In this document: positions 41,907 through 50,607 of the stretch, one piece after another
Numbering within the stretch: position 1 is the stretch's first letter
Layout: every line of letters begins with the position of its first letter
Assembly (NCBI GenBank): GCA_046753625.1
Contig: JBHHUB010000004.1
Location: forward strand, 1-51,403
Reading direction: 5' to 3'
From: JADFOB01 sp046753625
GTDB lineage: Bacteria > Planctomycetota > Phycisphaerae > UBA1845
DNA length: 51,403 nucleotides
Made by a program: the position numbers and the translations under genes
Notes under the pieces: generated by a model
The model's database searches: none
The model's input: only the letters and a program-made list of their open reading frames with translations
What the model was told of the DNA's origin: nothing

Positions 41907-42860
41907 TTACTGGAGCGGCGGAAGCTCGGACAGAATCTCGGTGAGCGTTCGCATGTGCCGGCCATCGGGGTCCTGCTCTTGGAGAAAATCGAACCAGGCC
42001 GTTGCGGGGCCGGGGTCGTTCACCCAGTCGTCGGGATGCGTCGCGACGCCGAAATAATCGCCGGGCGCGGTTTGTGCGTAGAGCGCTTCCAGGGCTGCGT
42101 TGTCGGGTTGGCCGAAAATGGTCAGCGATGCCATGCTCAGCATCCAAACCTTTTGTCCTGCGTACACGGTTTCTTCAGGCTGGACGCTCGCCGCCGTCGT
42201 CCCTTCCTTCTGTCCTCCGTGAGAAATGATCGGAATGTCGGCCCCTTAATCGTCCGGTTCGCCCCCCGAGTAGTTCGTGATGGCGGCCGGCGCTACCAGT
42301 TGCTGGACCACGGCCAGGTGGTCTTCCAGATCGCCAAGGTAGCCGGGATCTCGCGTCGAGGACATCGTGGCCGCATCGTTGCTGTATCCGTCCCAGGCGG
42401 CGTCGTGCGTGATCTGGTGGTGGTGGCCGCCAAAATCATGGCTGGCCGCCATCCAGGACTGGAATGCTTGGACCATCCATTCGTTGCCCGGCGAAGTCAT
42501 CATGACCACCCATTGTGGTGTAAATTGGATGCTGAGTTTGACGTTGCGGCTTGAGGCGGCCTCCACGATCTGCTGCAACGCCTCGAAATGACGCTGGTCC
42601 GCGTGTTGCGGATCACCATGAACGGCGAAGAACGCCAGCGGACGCGTGATGCTCGCGGTGGGCGTGTCAGTCGTAGTGCTGCCATCGGTCGTGCTGCTGC
42701 CAAGCGCTCCGCTCGTTGCACCTCCAAGAGCGGTTCCGTTCGAATTCGCGCTTGGTGGTTCCGGTCGTTGGGCGCATCCCACTGCCAATGCGAAAGCCGC
42801 ACACACGCATGCGGCGGAGATAAAGCATCTGCTCCTACGGTCTTCGTTCTCGTGTTTCAT
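41907..42860 (-). pseudogene. Lipoprotein gene interrupted by an in-frame TAA
   Basis: A 318-codon frame with one internal stop. The first part (204 codons) starts MKHENEDRR, has a lipobox-like LAVGC (Cys about residue 29) and a Ser/Thr-rich linker, then a domain with LAFFAVHGDPQHADQRHFEAL and LSIQFTPQWVVMM. A TAA at 42246-42248 ends it. The same frame continues with GADIPIISHGGQKEG and 112 codons to a stop at 41907, in matching composition. The fold, with several His/Asp, loosely suggests a deacetylase-like TIM barrel, but I do not assign a family. Either a recent nonsense mutation, a sequence error or readthrough could explain the stop. Confidence 0.6.
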
Positions 42861-43096
42861 ATTTGACGCTCCGGCCACCTGATGGGTTCGTTGTCTATTG
42901 CGTCGTCCGTTCAGAAGGTTTTCGGCATGTCGGCGGTCCTGCTTGAAGATACCGGGAGCCCAACCGAAGCTCGCGGAAATGCGCAGGCGGTGCCTGCCGT
43001 ACCGCTGTTCTCGATAGCGTCCGCAGTGTTTCTTGAGGATTGGGTCGGTGGGGACGCCTTGGCCGCGTTGGTGTGCCTACCCGATCCGGCGCCGGT

Positions 43097-44536
43097 CTAC
43101 ACGCACGATACCTTGGACCCTGGTGCGATGTTGGGAACATCGCACCGGTGGTATGTGACATCCTCCGCATCGATGGCGAAAGATGGGGCCAGCTCGACGG
43201 TCGCCGCAGGTGTGCCGTCGGTGTGACGCGGCGGATGCAGTCCGCCGCATTCGAGCCAGTGATAGGCGCGGGCCACCTGGTCTCGCATCGAGCTCTCCAG
43301 TGAATCGGACCCGGACGCGTTCTTGACGGGCGAGAATTCCTCCGACCGGTCGACCTCGAACACGAGCGGGTGCTCCGCCAACTCCAGCGCGTCGAAGACG
43401 AACATCTCCAGTTTCACGGCGTTGGGCGTTTGCGGTGAAATGAGCGTGCCCTCGTCACCGATGTAGGCAACCACCTTCTCTGCACGGCGGTAGGGGAGTT
43501 GGAAAGCCACGTCCATAACCCGGTGGACGAATTCCACTTCGATCAGGTGGATTGCCAGATTGCCGGCGTCAAACTTGCGTGATCCGTCTGCGTTCTTGGC
43601 TTCAGCGAGCTCGTCGGAGAACTCAGAGTATTCGATGACGGCCAGCCGGCCGTCGCGCAGGCAGACATTGCCCACACGCTCATGATCGTCGGCCTTGCGG
43701 GCGACCTTGGTGCTCATTTCGGATCCGGTGTTGGCATGCAAGCCCAGAAACAGCGGATCAAACGGCCGAACCAGGGGATTGTCCACCTGAAAATAGGAGA
43801 TCGTCCGGATGCCGCGGCGGCGCATGTCCGCCAGCGATCCGCTTGCTACCAGCGCCTTGAGAGATCCGCCGTGCCCGTCGGGGGACAGGGCCAGCCGATT
43901 TCGGTCGGCCAGAAGCATTTTGCCGTCACGTGCGAATGCGGGCATCTGACCCTGGACGAACATCGCAACGTCCTCGCGCTTGAGCCCGAAGAAGTCGTGC
44001 TGCTGGAAAAACTGCCGTGTGGCTTCGTGATTCCCGGGGCCCGTCATGATGTACCACGGGATGGTCGTTCCATATTTCCGGCCGGCGGCTTGAATCGTTT
44101 CCGCAAACACCTGAAAGAGGCTTGCGTTGCGCACGGGGGTCACCGGATAGGCGCCCTTAGGGCCGTCGAATCCGAGGCGGGTGCCTTGGCCCCCCGCGAC
44201 CGTCATGGCCGCGACCGTTCCGGCTCGGAGCATGGCCGCACCCCGCGCCCGCGCTCGATCGTATTGAGCCCGGGAATCGGCGTCGGGGCGGCTCGGCCAG
44301 ACCTTGGCCGGGCACAATGCCAGGGAGCCCTCTCGCCTGGGCGTTTGGCGCACGTGCGATTCGATCAACTTCGCTAGGGCATTCAGGTCGACCGATTCGA
44401 TGTCGGTCAGCAGCCGGTCGCGCTGCGCGTCCGATAACCCATCCCAATACCGCAGGACGTGTTCCTGTCCGCATGATCGAAGCTGCGCCCTGGCCTGGTC
44501 CCATCGTTGTCTTGTTGATTGCATCATGCTGGTCAT
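43097..44536 (-). CDS. UDP-sugar pyrophosphorylase (UDPGP/UAP1-like)
   Basis: 479 residues. It has the nucleotide-binding signature AGGQGTRLGFDGPKG (residues 114-128), SLFQVFAETIQ, WYIMTGPGNHEATRQFF (in pieces) and DNPLVRPFDP, matching the eukaryotic-style UDP-N-acetylhexosamine pyrophosphorylase group rather than bacterial GlmU. Such enzymes make UDP-sugars from sugar 1-phosphate and UTP. Substrate (GlcNAc or another) cannot be read from the sequence. It is divergent from the GspE/PilB gene at 44825. Confidence 0.9.
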   Translation of the reverse strand: MTSMMQSTRQRWDQARAQLRSCGQEHVLRYWDGLSDAQRDRLLTDIESVDLNALAKLIESHVRQTPRREGSLALCPAKVWPSRPDADSRAQYDRARARGAAMLRAGTVAAMTVAGGQGTRLGFDGPKGAYPVTPVRNASLFQVFAETIQAAGRKYGTTIPWYIMTGPGNHEATRQFFQQHDFFGLKREDVAMFVQGQMPAFARDGKMLLADRNRLALSPDGHGGSLKALVASGSLADMRRRGIRTISYFQVDNPLVRPFDPLFLGLHANTGSEMSTKVARKADDHERVGNVCLRDGRLAVIEYSEFSDELAEAKNADGSRKFDAGNLAIHLIEVEFVHRVMDVAFQLPYRRAEKVVAYIGDEGTLISPQTPNAVKLEMFVFDALELAEHPLVFEVDRSEEFSPVKNASGSDSLESSMRDQVARAYHWLECGGLHPPRHTDGTPAATVELAPSFAIDAEDVTYHRCDVPNIAPGSKVSCV

Positions 44537-44824
44537 CGTATCGAGCCGCAGATGGATTCTTCTGGATTCTTATCAGGTTTTTAGGGACGGCGTTGGCAGC
44601 GAATCCGGTGCATTTTGGGTGCGTGGGGCGTTGCGGCGTGGCCGGATGGGAGTGGGGTAGTCCGTAAATCTTTTTGGTTAAATAGATTAGGAAATAAATC
44701 ATCCGTCGAATCCGGATACTCGATGACGTGTATAACTTGTCGTAAGATCGCGGGGCGGCTTGCGCGCGTCGATGGCCACACGCGACTTTTGGCAAAAGCA
44801 TCGATGGTGCCTGACTGAGGTCGG
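44537..44824. other. Divergent spacer with an AT-rich island
   Basis: 288 bases between two genes pointing away from each other. The part at 44663-44700 is strikingly AT-rich for this GC-rich window (for example TAAATCTTTTTGGTTAAAT), a likely location for promoters in one or both directions, though no clean -35/-10 pair stands out. No gene is supported. Confidence 0.5.
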
Positions 44825-46543
44825 GTGCGTACCCCGAAATCGAAGGATCGGCCCGTGGGTGTCGGCGAAACGCTGGTAGAGCGCAAGAAGATTACGAAGG
44901 CTCAGCTTGAGCAGGGGCTGGCCTCGCGCAAGTCTTCCGAGCGCGTTGAGCACAGTCTCGTGCGGCTCGGGTTCATCGACGAGCGGGATTTCCTCGAGGT
45001 CTACGGCGATCAATTGCAAATCCCGTTGGTCGATCTCGCTGAGATTGAGATCGACGAGGAATTGCTTCGCCAAGCGCCCGCCAAGGTCGTGCATCGCGAC
45101 CGTGTCATTCCCATCGACCGCCGCAACGGCAGCATTCGCGTCGCTACCAACAACCCCTTCAATCTCTATGCGTTTGACGAGCTGCGCATGTTGATGGGCG
45201 CCAAGATCGAGACGGTTCTGGCGACCGGTGAGGAAATCTCACGCGTCATCAAGCAGCATTTCGGCGTCGGCGGACATACCGTCGAAGCCATGATGGACGG
45301 CTCCGAAATGCAGGTCGTCCTTGAATCCGATCCCGACAACGCCGACCTCATCGAGCAGGCGCAGGAAGCGACGGTCGTCAAGTTAGTCAATGAGATTTTG
45401 CTGGAAGCCATTCGCGACCGTGCCAGTGACGTGCACATTGAGCCTTACGAGGATGATCTGAAAATCCGCTACCGGATCGACGGCGTGCTGCACACCACCA
45501 ACGTGCCACCCGAAATCCGCCGCTTTCACGCGGCGATCGTCAGCCGCATCAAAATCCTCTCCAACCTCAACATCGCGGAAAAACGTTTGCCGCAGGATGG
45601 CGGCTTCAAGATCAAAGCGCAAAACCGGGACATCGATTTACGCGTGAGCATCATTCCGACCGCGTTCGGCGGCGCTGTCGTCATGCGTATTCTCGACAAG
45701 CAGTCGGTCCTGCTCTCCCTCGATCAGCTTGGATTGATCGACGAACCGCTCGCCGGCGTGCAACACCTCATCAGCCAACCCTACGGCATCATTCTCGTCA
45801 CGGGACCGACCGGATCGGGTAAGACAACCACGCTCTACGCCGCCTTGAATACCATCCGCAACGATTCGATCAAGATCCTGACCGTTGAGGATCCGATCGA
45901 ATACTACCTCGATGGGATTCAGCAAGTTGGCGTTAAGGCCAACATCGGCCTGACCTTCGCCGCCGGTCTTCGGTCCTTCTTGCGCCATGACCCCGATGTG
46001 ATTCTGGTCGGTGAGATTCGAGACCTGGAGACGGCCGAAGTGGCGATCAACGCATCACTTACCGGTCACCTGGTTTTCAGCACCCTGCACACCAACGACT
46101 CGGTCACCGCCGCCACCCGCTTGCTGGACATGGGGGTGGAGCCGTTTCTCGTCTCCAGTGCGATCAGCGGCGTCTTGGCGCAGCGCCTCGTGCGACGAAT
46201 CTGCAAGCATTGTAAGGAGGAATACGTCCCCGACCCGATCGACGTGCCCAACGATTTTGCCCTCGAACCGGGGCAAACGGTGTTTCGAGGCGCGGGTTGC
46301 CGCGAATGCCGCCATTCGGGCTACCGGGGGCGGGTCGGCATTTACGAACTGCTCATGATCAACGAAGAAATCCGGGAGATGATCTTGCGCCGCAAGTCGG
46401 CCGGGGAGCTTCTGGAAGTCGCCCGCAACAAGCACGGATTGAAAGTCATGCGTGAGGACGGCTTGGCTAAGGTGCTTAAGGGATTCACGACCATCGAAGA
46501 GATCAACCGTGTTACCAAGGTGGACGTGGCCGCACTGGATTAG
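44825..46543 (+). CDS. GspE/PilB-family secretion or pilus assembly ATPase
   Basis: 572 residues from a GTG start with GAGG upstream. Domains: N-terminal MshEN-like region (residues ~10-150), then the ATPase core with Walker A GPTGSGKT (327-334), Asp box, Walker B region DVILVGEIRD (391-400) and His box LVFSTLHTND. Two CxxC pairs (C460/C463, C492/C495) form the zinc site typical of GspE and PilB. It drives type II secretion or type IV pilus extension. The other pilus or secretion genes are not adjacent, so which of the two cannot be decided. Confidence 0.93.
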   Translation: MRTPKSKDRPVGVGETLVERKKITKAQLEQGLASRKSSERVEHSLVRLGFIDERDFLEVYGDQLQIPLVDLAEIEIDEELLRQAPAKVVHRDRVIPIDRRNGSIRVATNNPFNLYAFDELRMLMGAKIETVLATGEEISRVIKQHFGVGGHTVEAMMDGSEMQVVLESDPDNADLIEQAQEATVVKLVNEILLEAIRDRASDVHIEPYEDDLKIRYRIDGVLHTTNVPPEIRRFHAAIVSRIKILSNLNIAEKRLPQDGGFKIKAQNRDIDLRVSIIPTAFGGAVVMRILDKQSVLLSLDQLGLIDEPLAGVQHLISQPYGIILVTGPTGSGKTTTLYAALNTIRNDSIKILTVEDPIEYYLDGIQQVGVKANIGLTFAAGLRSFLRHDPDVILVGEIRDLETAEVAINASLTGHLVFSTLHTNDSVTAATRLLDMGVEPFLVSSAISGVLAQRLVRRICKHCKEEYVPDPIDVPNDFALEPGQTVFRGAGCRECRHSGYRGRVGIYELLMINEEIREMILRRKSAGELLEVARNKHGLKVMREDGLAKVLKGFTTIEEINRVTKVDVAALD

Positions 46544-46553
46544 CGCTGCGCCA

Positions 46554-46638
46554 TCGCCGATTCGATGGGATGTCCCGTGTGGTACGGCGGCCCTCCGCTG
46601 TCCCTGGGCAAAGCCCGGCCGAGGGCGGCTGGGGCACA
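46554..46638 (+). repeat. Two-hairpin repeat, family A, copy 2
   Basis: It begins GCCGATTCGATGGGATG directly after the GspE/PilB stop. Hairpin 1 pairs ACGGCGG with CCGCTGT; hairpin 2 pairs CCCGGCCG with CGGCTGGG around AGGG. TGTG and CACA flank both. It lies between convergent genes and might also act as a transcription barrier, though it has no T tract. Confidence 0.85.
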
Positions 46639-46666
46639 AAGAACTCAACGCGAGCCCCCACGCCGA

Positions 46667-48370
46667 TCAGTGCAATCGTCCGCTGCGGAAGATCGCCCAG
46701 GTCAGCCCGAGTCCCAGCACGCCTGCCAGCAAGTACCCGATGATTCCGAAGTACTGCACCTTGAAGCCGAAGGGGGCCAGTTCGGTCTTGGCGCTGACGA
46801 CGACGGAGCTGCCGATGATGATGGCCGCCAGGACAATGGAGAACGCCAAGCGGTTGCTCGATCGATCCAACTCCTTGGTCATGCGGTCCAGGTTTTCATG
46901 TTTGACGTTGAGCTGCCAGATGCCCGTGCCGACACGCCGCATCAAAGAGCGAATCTGACGAGGTGCCTTGCGCGCGGCACCCAAGAGATCCAAGCCCAGT
47001 CGCGTCGTGGCGTGGGAAAGCCGCAACGGAGAAAGCCGCGACCGAATCGCCTGCTTAAGCCGCGGCTCGATCAGTTCGAGCAGATTGAGCTCGGGGTCGA
47101 GCTGCGTGATGACCCCCGCAACGGTTCCCAACGCTTTGAGCAGTTGGGCCATGTCGCGCGGGATCATCACATCGTGCCGCCTCGTGACTTCAAGAAACTC
47201 TTCGAGCAATTGGGGGAGTTCCAGTCGCTTGATCGGCAATCCGTAGTATTTGTCGAAGAGGCCTTGCAACGAGCGCTGAAGTTGACGCTGGTTGACGTCG
47301 GGGCCGATCGCTTCCATGTCGAACAAGGTATCCGTGACCAACTCCATCTCACGGTTCACGCAGGCGAATACGAGGATGACGAGCTCCGTAATGAACTCGT
47401 CCGTAACCGTGCCCGCCTGTCCGAAGTCGATGAGTCCGATTCGGTCGGGCGGCGCGGCCAGGATGTTGCCCGGGTGGGGGTCGGTGTGGAACTCGCCCAA
47501 CTCGAACACCTGCTTCATGTAGCATTGTGCCAGCGTTCTGGCGAGCCGGGTGGCGGTCAGGCGATTCTGTGGGTCGGTCCCGTTCAGGTAGGGCTGGATG
47601 CCGGTGCCGGGAAGCTTTTCAACCGTCAGCACGCGTTGCGAAGTAAACGCCCAGTAGACCCTGGGAATGGCCACCGTGGCGTCGTCCGCAAATGCGTTGC
47701 GAAACCGCTCCGTCGTTGAGGCCTCGTTGACGTAATCCAATTCCTGCGTCAGTAGTTGCTCTAGCTCGTCGACGAGCAGCTTGGGTTGGTAGCCGCTGAG
47801 TTCGGGCGCCATGGTTTCCAGCGATTCCGCGAGCCACCGCAAGAGCTGGATGTCCAGATCTACGACCTGCTCGATGCCTGGTCTGCGGATTTTTACCATC
47901 AGCTCGGCGCCGTCCAGTCCGGTCGCCTCATACACTTGTCCGATCGACCCGCTGGCGAGGGGACGATCCGCAATCTGTGCGAAACAGGCGTTCGCCGATC
48001 GGCCGAAGTCCTCCTCAATGATGGCCATGGCTGAGGCACTATCGAAAGGGGGTACGCTGTCGTGAAGGACGCGCAGCTCTTTGATGACCTCTTCCGGGAC
48101 GAGGTCCGGCCGGGTGCTGATGAATTGTCCGAGTTTGATGAAGGTGGGGCCGAGCTCCGAGCAGACCATCGCCAGGCGCTTGCCGATGGCACTCGATGGC
48201 AGCGCGTCGTCAGTCGGGCGACGCTTCTTGCGCATCATCCAAACGGGTACGAAACGCGATAGATCGACCCGGGCGACGATGTGTCCGAACCCGTGCTGTG
48301 TCAGCGTCGTGGCGATATGCCGCAGCCGATTCAGGCTCCGAATGTTGCGTGTGAACTGATACGGATTCAT
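46667..48370 (-). CDS. ubiB: UbiB/ABC1-family atypical kinase
   Basis: 567 residues. Family motifs are all present: KLGQ of the KxGQ segment (79-82, FIKLGQFISTRPDL), the altered nucleotide loop ASGSIGQV (139-146), Lys160 (VKIRRPG), DPHPGN (297-302) and DFGQAG (315-320). Two C-terminal membrane helices follow (about residues 505-560), as in UbiB. These proteins have ATPase rather than ordinary kinase activity and support ubiquinone or other isoprenoid lipid pathways. No quinone gene is nearby, so the pathway is not assigned. Confidence 0.93.
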   Translation of the reverse strand: MNPYQFTRNIRSLNRLRHIATTLTQHGFGHIVARVDLSRFVPVWMMRKKRRPTDDALPSSAIGKRLAMVCSELGPTFIKLGQFISTRPDLVPEEVIKELRVLHDSVPPFDSASAMAIIEEDFGRSANACFAQIADRPLASGSIGQVYEATGLDGAELMVKIRRPGIEQVVDLDIQLLRWLAESLETMAPELSGYQPKLLVDELEQLLTQELDYVNEASTTERFRNAFADDATVAIPRVYWAFTSQRVLTVEKLPGTGIQPYLNGTDPQNRLTATRLARTLAQCYMKQVFELGEFHTDPHPGNILAAPPDRIGLIDFGQAGTVTDEFITELVILVFACVNREMELVTDTLFDMEAIGPDVNQRQLQRSLQGLFDKYYGLPIKRLELPQLLEEFLEVTRRHDVMIPRDMAQLLKALGTVAGVITQLDPELNLLELIEPRLKQAIRSRLSPLRLSHATTRLGLDLLGAARKAPRQIRSLMRRVGTGIWQLNVKHENLDRMTKELDRSSNRLAFSIVLAAIIIGSSVVVSAKTELAPFGFKVQYFGIIGYLLAGVLGLGLTWAIFRSGRLH

Positions 48371-48510
48371 CGCCGGAAAGCGTCCCCGTTTCCGTGCGCC
48401 GCGTCAATCGGTTGCGGTAGCTTCCCAGAGCCGTTTCGATCTTCTGGGTAGCGGGGCGGAGTAGCCCGTCGATGAGGCGAAGGCCTCGAGCCGCGGGCTG
48501 CGCCGGCCCC

Positions 48511-48535
48511 GAGCCGCGGGCTTCAGCCCGCGCGG
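48511..48535 (+). repeat. GC-rich palindromic repeat, family B, copy 4
   Basis: Forward GAGCCGCGGGCTTCAGCCCG and then CGCGG, an exact match to copy 2 (1518-1542, minus strand). A truncated copy, GAGCCGCGGGCTGCGCCGGC, lies just before it at 48488-48507. Confidence 0.88.
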
Positions 48536-48595
48536 TCTCCCGGAGATCGCCCGACAACCGCTACAAGAACAATGCAGCCGCTTTGGTACTCCGTC

Positions 48596-48680
48596 AACGC
48601 TGATTCGATGGATACGCAGTGCGGCACAGCGGCCCCCCGCTGTGTCTGGGAAACCCCCCGCCGAGGCGGCTGGGCCACAA
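48596..48680 (+). repeat. Two-hairpin repeat, family A, copy 3
   Basis: It begins CGCTGATTCGATGGATACG. Hairpin 1 is the cleanest: CACAGCGG-CCCC-CCGCTGTG. The second arm is CCGCCGAGGCGGCTGGG. The end is CCACAA. It lies in the spacer between ubiB and the dockerin gene. Confidence 0.85.
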
Positions 48681-48940
48681 ATGGCAAGGCACTAAAGTAC
48701 GGCGGTAATTCTTGTTGGGTCTGCGGGCTCCCGCCCCATTTCTTCGGTTTTCGGACGCGATTTCTGATAGAATCTCGCGCCAAGGGGTATTCGCCGCGAC
48801 TATCCTTATGAAGCCACGGCATATCGGTACGCGCGAGTCGCGTTTGGCTGATGCGCCAGGGGCTATAGTGTTTGGTTTTTGACGTAGGTCCATCGAAGGC
48901 CTGCGGTGACAAGAAACTGAGTTTTTCCGGAGTTTGGGTG

Positions 48941-50089
48941 ATGAAACGCTTTTTGGTCTCGATATTGGCTGCCGGTTTGACGGCAACGGCCGCCGTTGGT
49001 GCGGATTTGAATGTTTCGGTGGAATCCGGTGGATTGAATGCGGTCACCGTTGCGCCGGGTGACACGGTGGACTATGCGATCGTCGGTGAGCTGAGCGACA
49101 ACCTGAACGAGGGGTTGGCGCTGTTCGGCTTTGACCTCTCTTTCGATGGTGGTGATCTGGCGCAGGCTTCGGCTCCGGGAACGGCCAACATAGCGGCGTT
49201 CGTCAGTCCCGATGGGATCAACAACCCGGCGGGCTTCGGCGGAACGATTATCGCCGGCGATTTGAAGCAGGTCGGCGGTGGTCAAAACACGATCAAGAAT
49301 GACAGCACCAACGCCCCCTTCCCGCTTGGTCTCGTGGTAACGGGCGTGGCCCAGCCGGGTGTCCCTGAAGTGCTCGCCGTGGGTTCGCTGACGGCGCCCA
49401 TGACGCCTGGGACGTACCATCTTACGCTGACGAATCTGTTCGCCAATGTCATTAGGCAGGGCGAAACGGGATTGCCGCCTCAGAACTTCTGGAAAACCGA
49501 AGCCGCCGTCGCCGGGACCGTCGCCGACCTGACCATTACGGTGGGGGATGTCGTGATTTGCCAGGTCACGGGAAGCACGCCGCCGAATTGCGCGACCGAT
49601 GCTCGTCAGCCTACGAATCTCGACGGCACGGTCAGCTTCGGCTGGGATTCCATTACGATCGATTTGACCTGTGACACGACTGCCAATGTTCAGGCTTCCG
49701 ACTTCGCCGTAACCGTGGATTCGGGGGTTCCGCCGAACATCATTTCCGGTACGACCAGCGGCAACAGCATCACGCTCCAACTCGATGGCGCCATTCCCGT
49801 GGGGCAGTGGACGTGCTTCGAGTATACGCCCAGCGCCGAATCGGTGTGTCTCGGTTACCTGCCGGCGGATGTCAACGGCGACCATACCAGCGCACCTGCC
49901 GATATTCTGGCCGTCATCGATTCGCTCAACGGCGTGACGCCTCTTCCGGTTTACGCCACCGACGCCGATCGCAGTGGCGTGGCCGGTCCCGAGGATATTC
50001 TGCGGGTGATCGACTTGCTCAACGGTGCTGCGTCGCTTCCGGCATTCCTCGATGTGTCGATTGGGGCGTGTCCGTCGGCCGCCCCGTAG
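48941..50089 (+). CDS. Exported protein with dockerin-like repeats
   Basis: 382 residues from MKRFLVSILAAGLTATAAVG, a clear signal peptide. The first part (about 24-200) resembles the cohesin-like or Ig-like secreted domains rich in Asn, Gly and Thr. The C-terminal part (about 310-375) has two calcium-loop repeats, ADVNGDHTSAPADILAVIDSLNG and DADRSGVAGPEDILRVIDLLNG, as in type I dockerin pairs. Planctomycetes carry many such proteins without true cellulosomes. Function unknown; a terminator lies about 120 bases downstream. Confidence 0.85.
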   Translation: MKRFLVSILAAGLTATAAVGADLNVSVESGGLNAVTVAPGDTVDYAIVGELSDNLNEGLALFGFDLSFDGGDLAQASAPGTANIAAFVSPDGINNPAGFGGTIIAGDLKQVGGGQNTIKNDSTNAPFPLGLVVTGVAQPGVPEVLAVGSLTAPMTPGTYHLTLTNLFANVIRQGETGLPPQNFWKTEAAVAGTVADLTITVGDVVICQVTGSTPPNCATDARQPTNLDGTVSFGWDSITIDLTCDTTANVQASDFAVTVDSGVPPNIISGTTSGNSITLQLDGAIPVGQWTCFEYTPSAESVCLGYLPADVNGDHTSAPADILAVIDSLNGVTPLPVYATDADRSGVAGPEDILRVIDLLNGAASLPAFLDVSIGACPSAAP

Positions 50090-50607
50090 GGCTGTGCTTT
50101 TAGTGTCGGTCCTGCACCTTTGACGCCGTAGTCTTGGGTTCGTGGCCGCGACGAGACTGGTTCTTTCTCATCCGATGGTGTTTCGGACGAGGGACCGTTG
50201 ATTGATTCAATCCAGCGTGGCAGCGCTTGTTCGCTGCCACGCTGTTTTTATGTCGGGATGTGGGTTTCTGCTTGCTATGCCACGATCGGCGAGGCGCTCG
50301 GGTGAGTACGCCGGCTCTCGGTCACCGCCTCCACAGGCCCGCAAAAAAGAAATTGGACAAGCCGGCCTGTTGCCGAGAATAATAGGCAAGGCGGAGGTGT
50401 GTTCGGGGTAGGGCGAGCCCGTTAGAGCGGTTGCATCTTTCGTGTAGCGGTTGGCGGGCAAACTCCGCGGCCGCGCGGGCTTCTGCCTACGCGGACTCGC
50501 GGGAATAACGCGATCGCCGCGGCACGCAAAGTACAACTGTGCTACGTACCGCTCGCGGCGCTCGATACGCGTGTTGTTGATTGATTGATTTGTGGAAAGG
50601 GAGGCTC
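50090..50607. other. Spacer with terminator, right end
   Basis: 518 bases with no supported gene. It holds a strong terminator (50213-50249), a degenerate family B-like GC-rich stretch around 50470-50500, and a short TTGATTGATTGATT run (about 50577-50590) before the next gene. Confidence 0.55.
50213..50249 (+). terminator. Rho-independent terminator
   Basis: A perfect 13-bp stem: CAGCGTGGCAGCG (50213-50225) pairs with CGCTGCCACGCTG (50232-50244) around a 6-base loop, followed by five T (50245-50249). It probably ends the transcript of the dockerin-type gene. Confidence 0.92.

Larger units (their letters stand above)
48371..48940. other. Repeat-rich spacer
   Basis: 570 bases between the leftward ubiB and rightward dockerin gene. 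It contains family B repeats (a partial at 48488-48508 and a full copy at 48511-48535) and a family A copy (48596-48680). No gene is supported; a TTTTTGACG at about 48880 has no good -10. Confidence 0.55.

Noticed and set aside
43034..43226. Short rightward frame overlapping the 3' end of the UDP-sugar pyrophosphorylase
   Set aside because: It overlaps the conserved gene on the other strand and has no recognisable features.
46554..46638. Bidirectional terminator between the convergent GspE/PilB and ubiB genes
   Set aside because: Hairpins are present but there is no T tract on either side, and the same sequence recurs in non-convergent places. Treated as a repeat.
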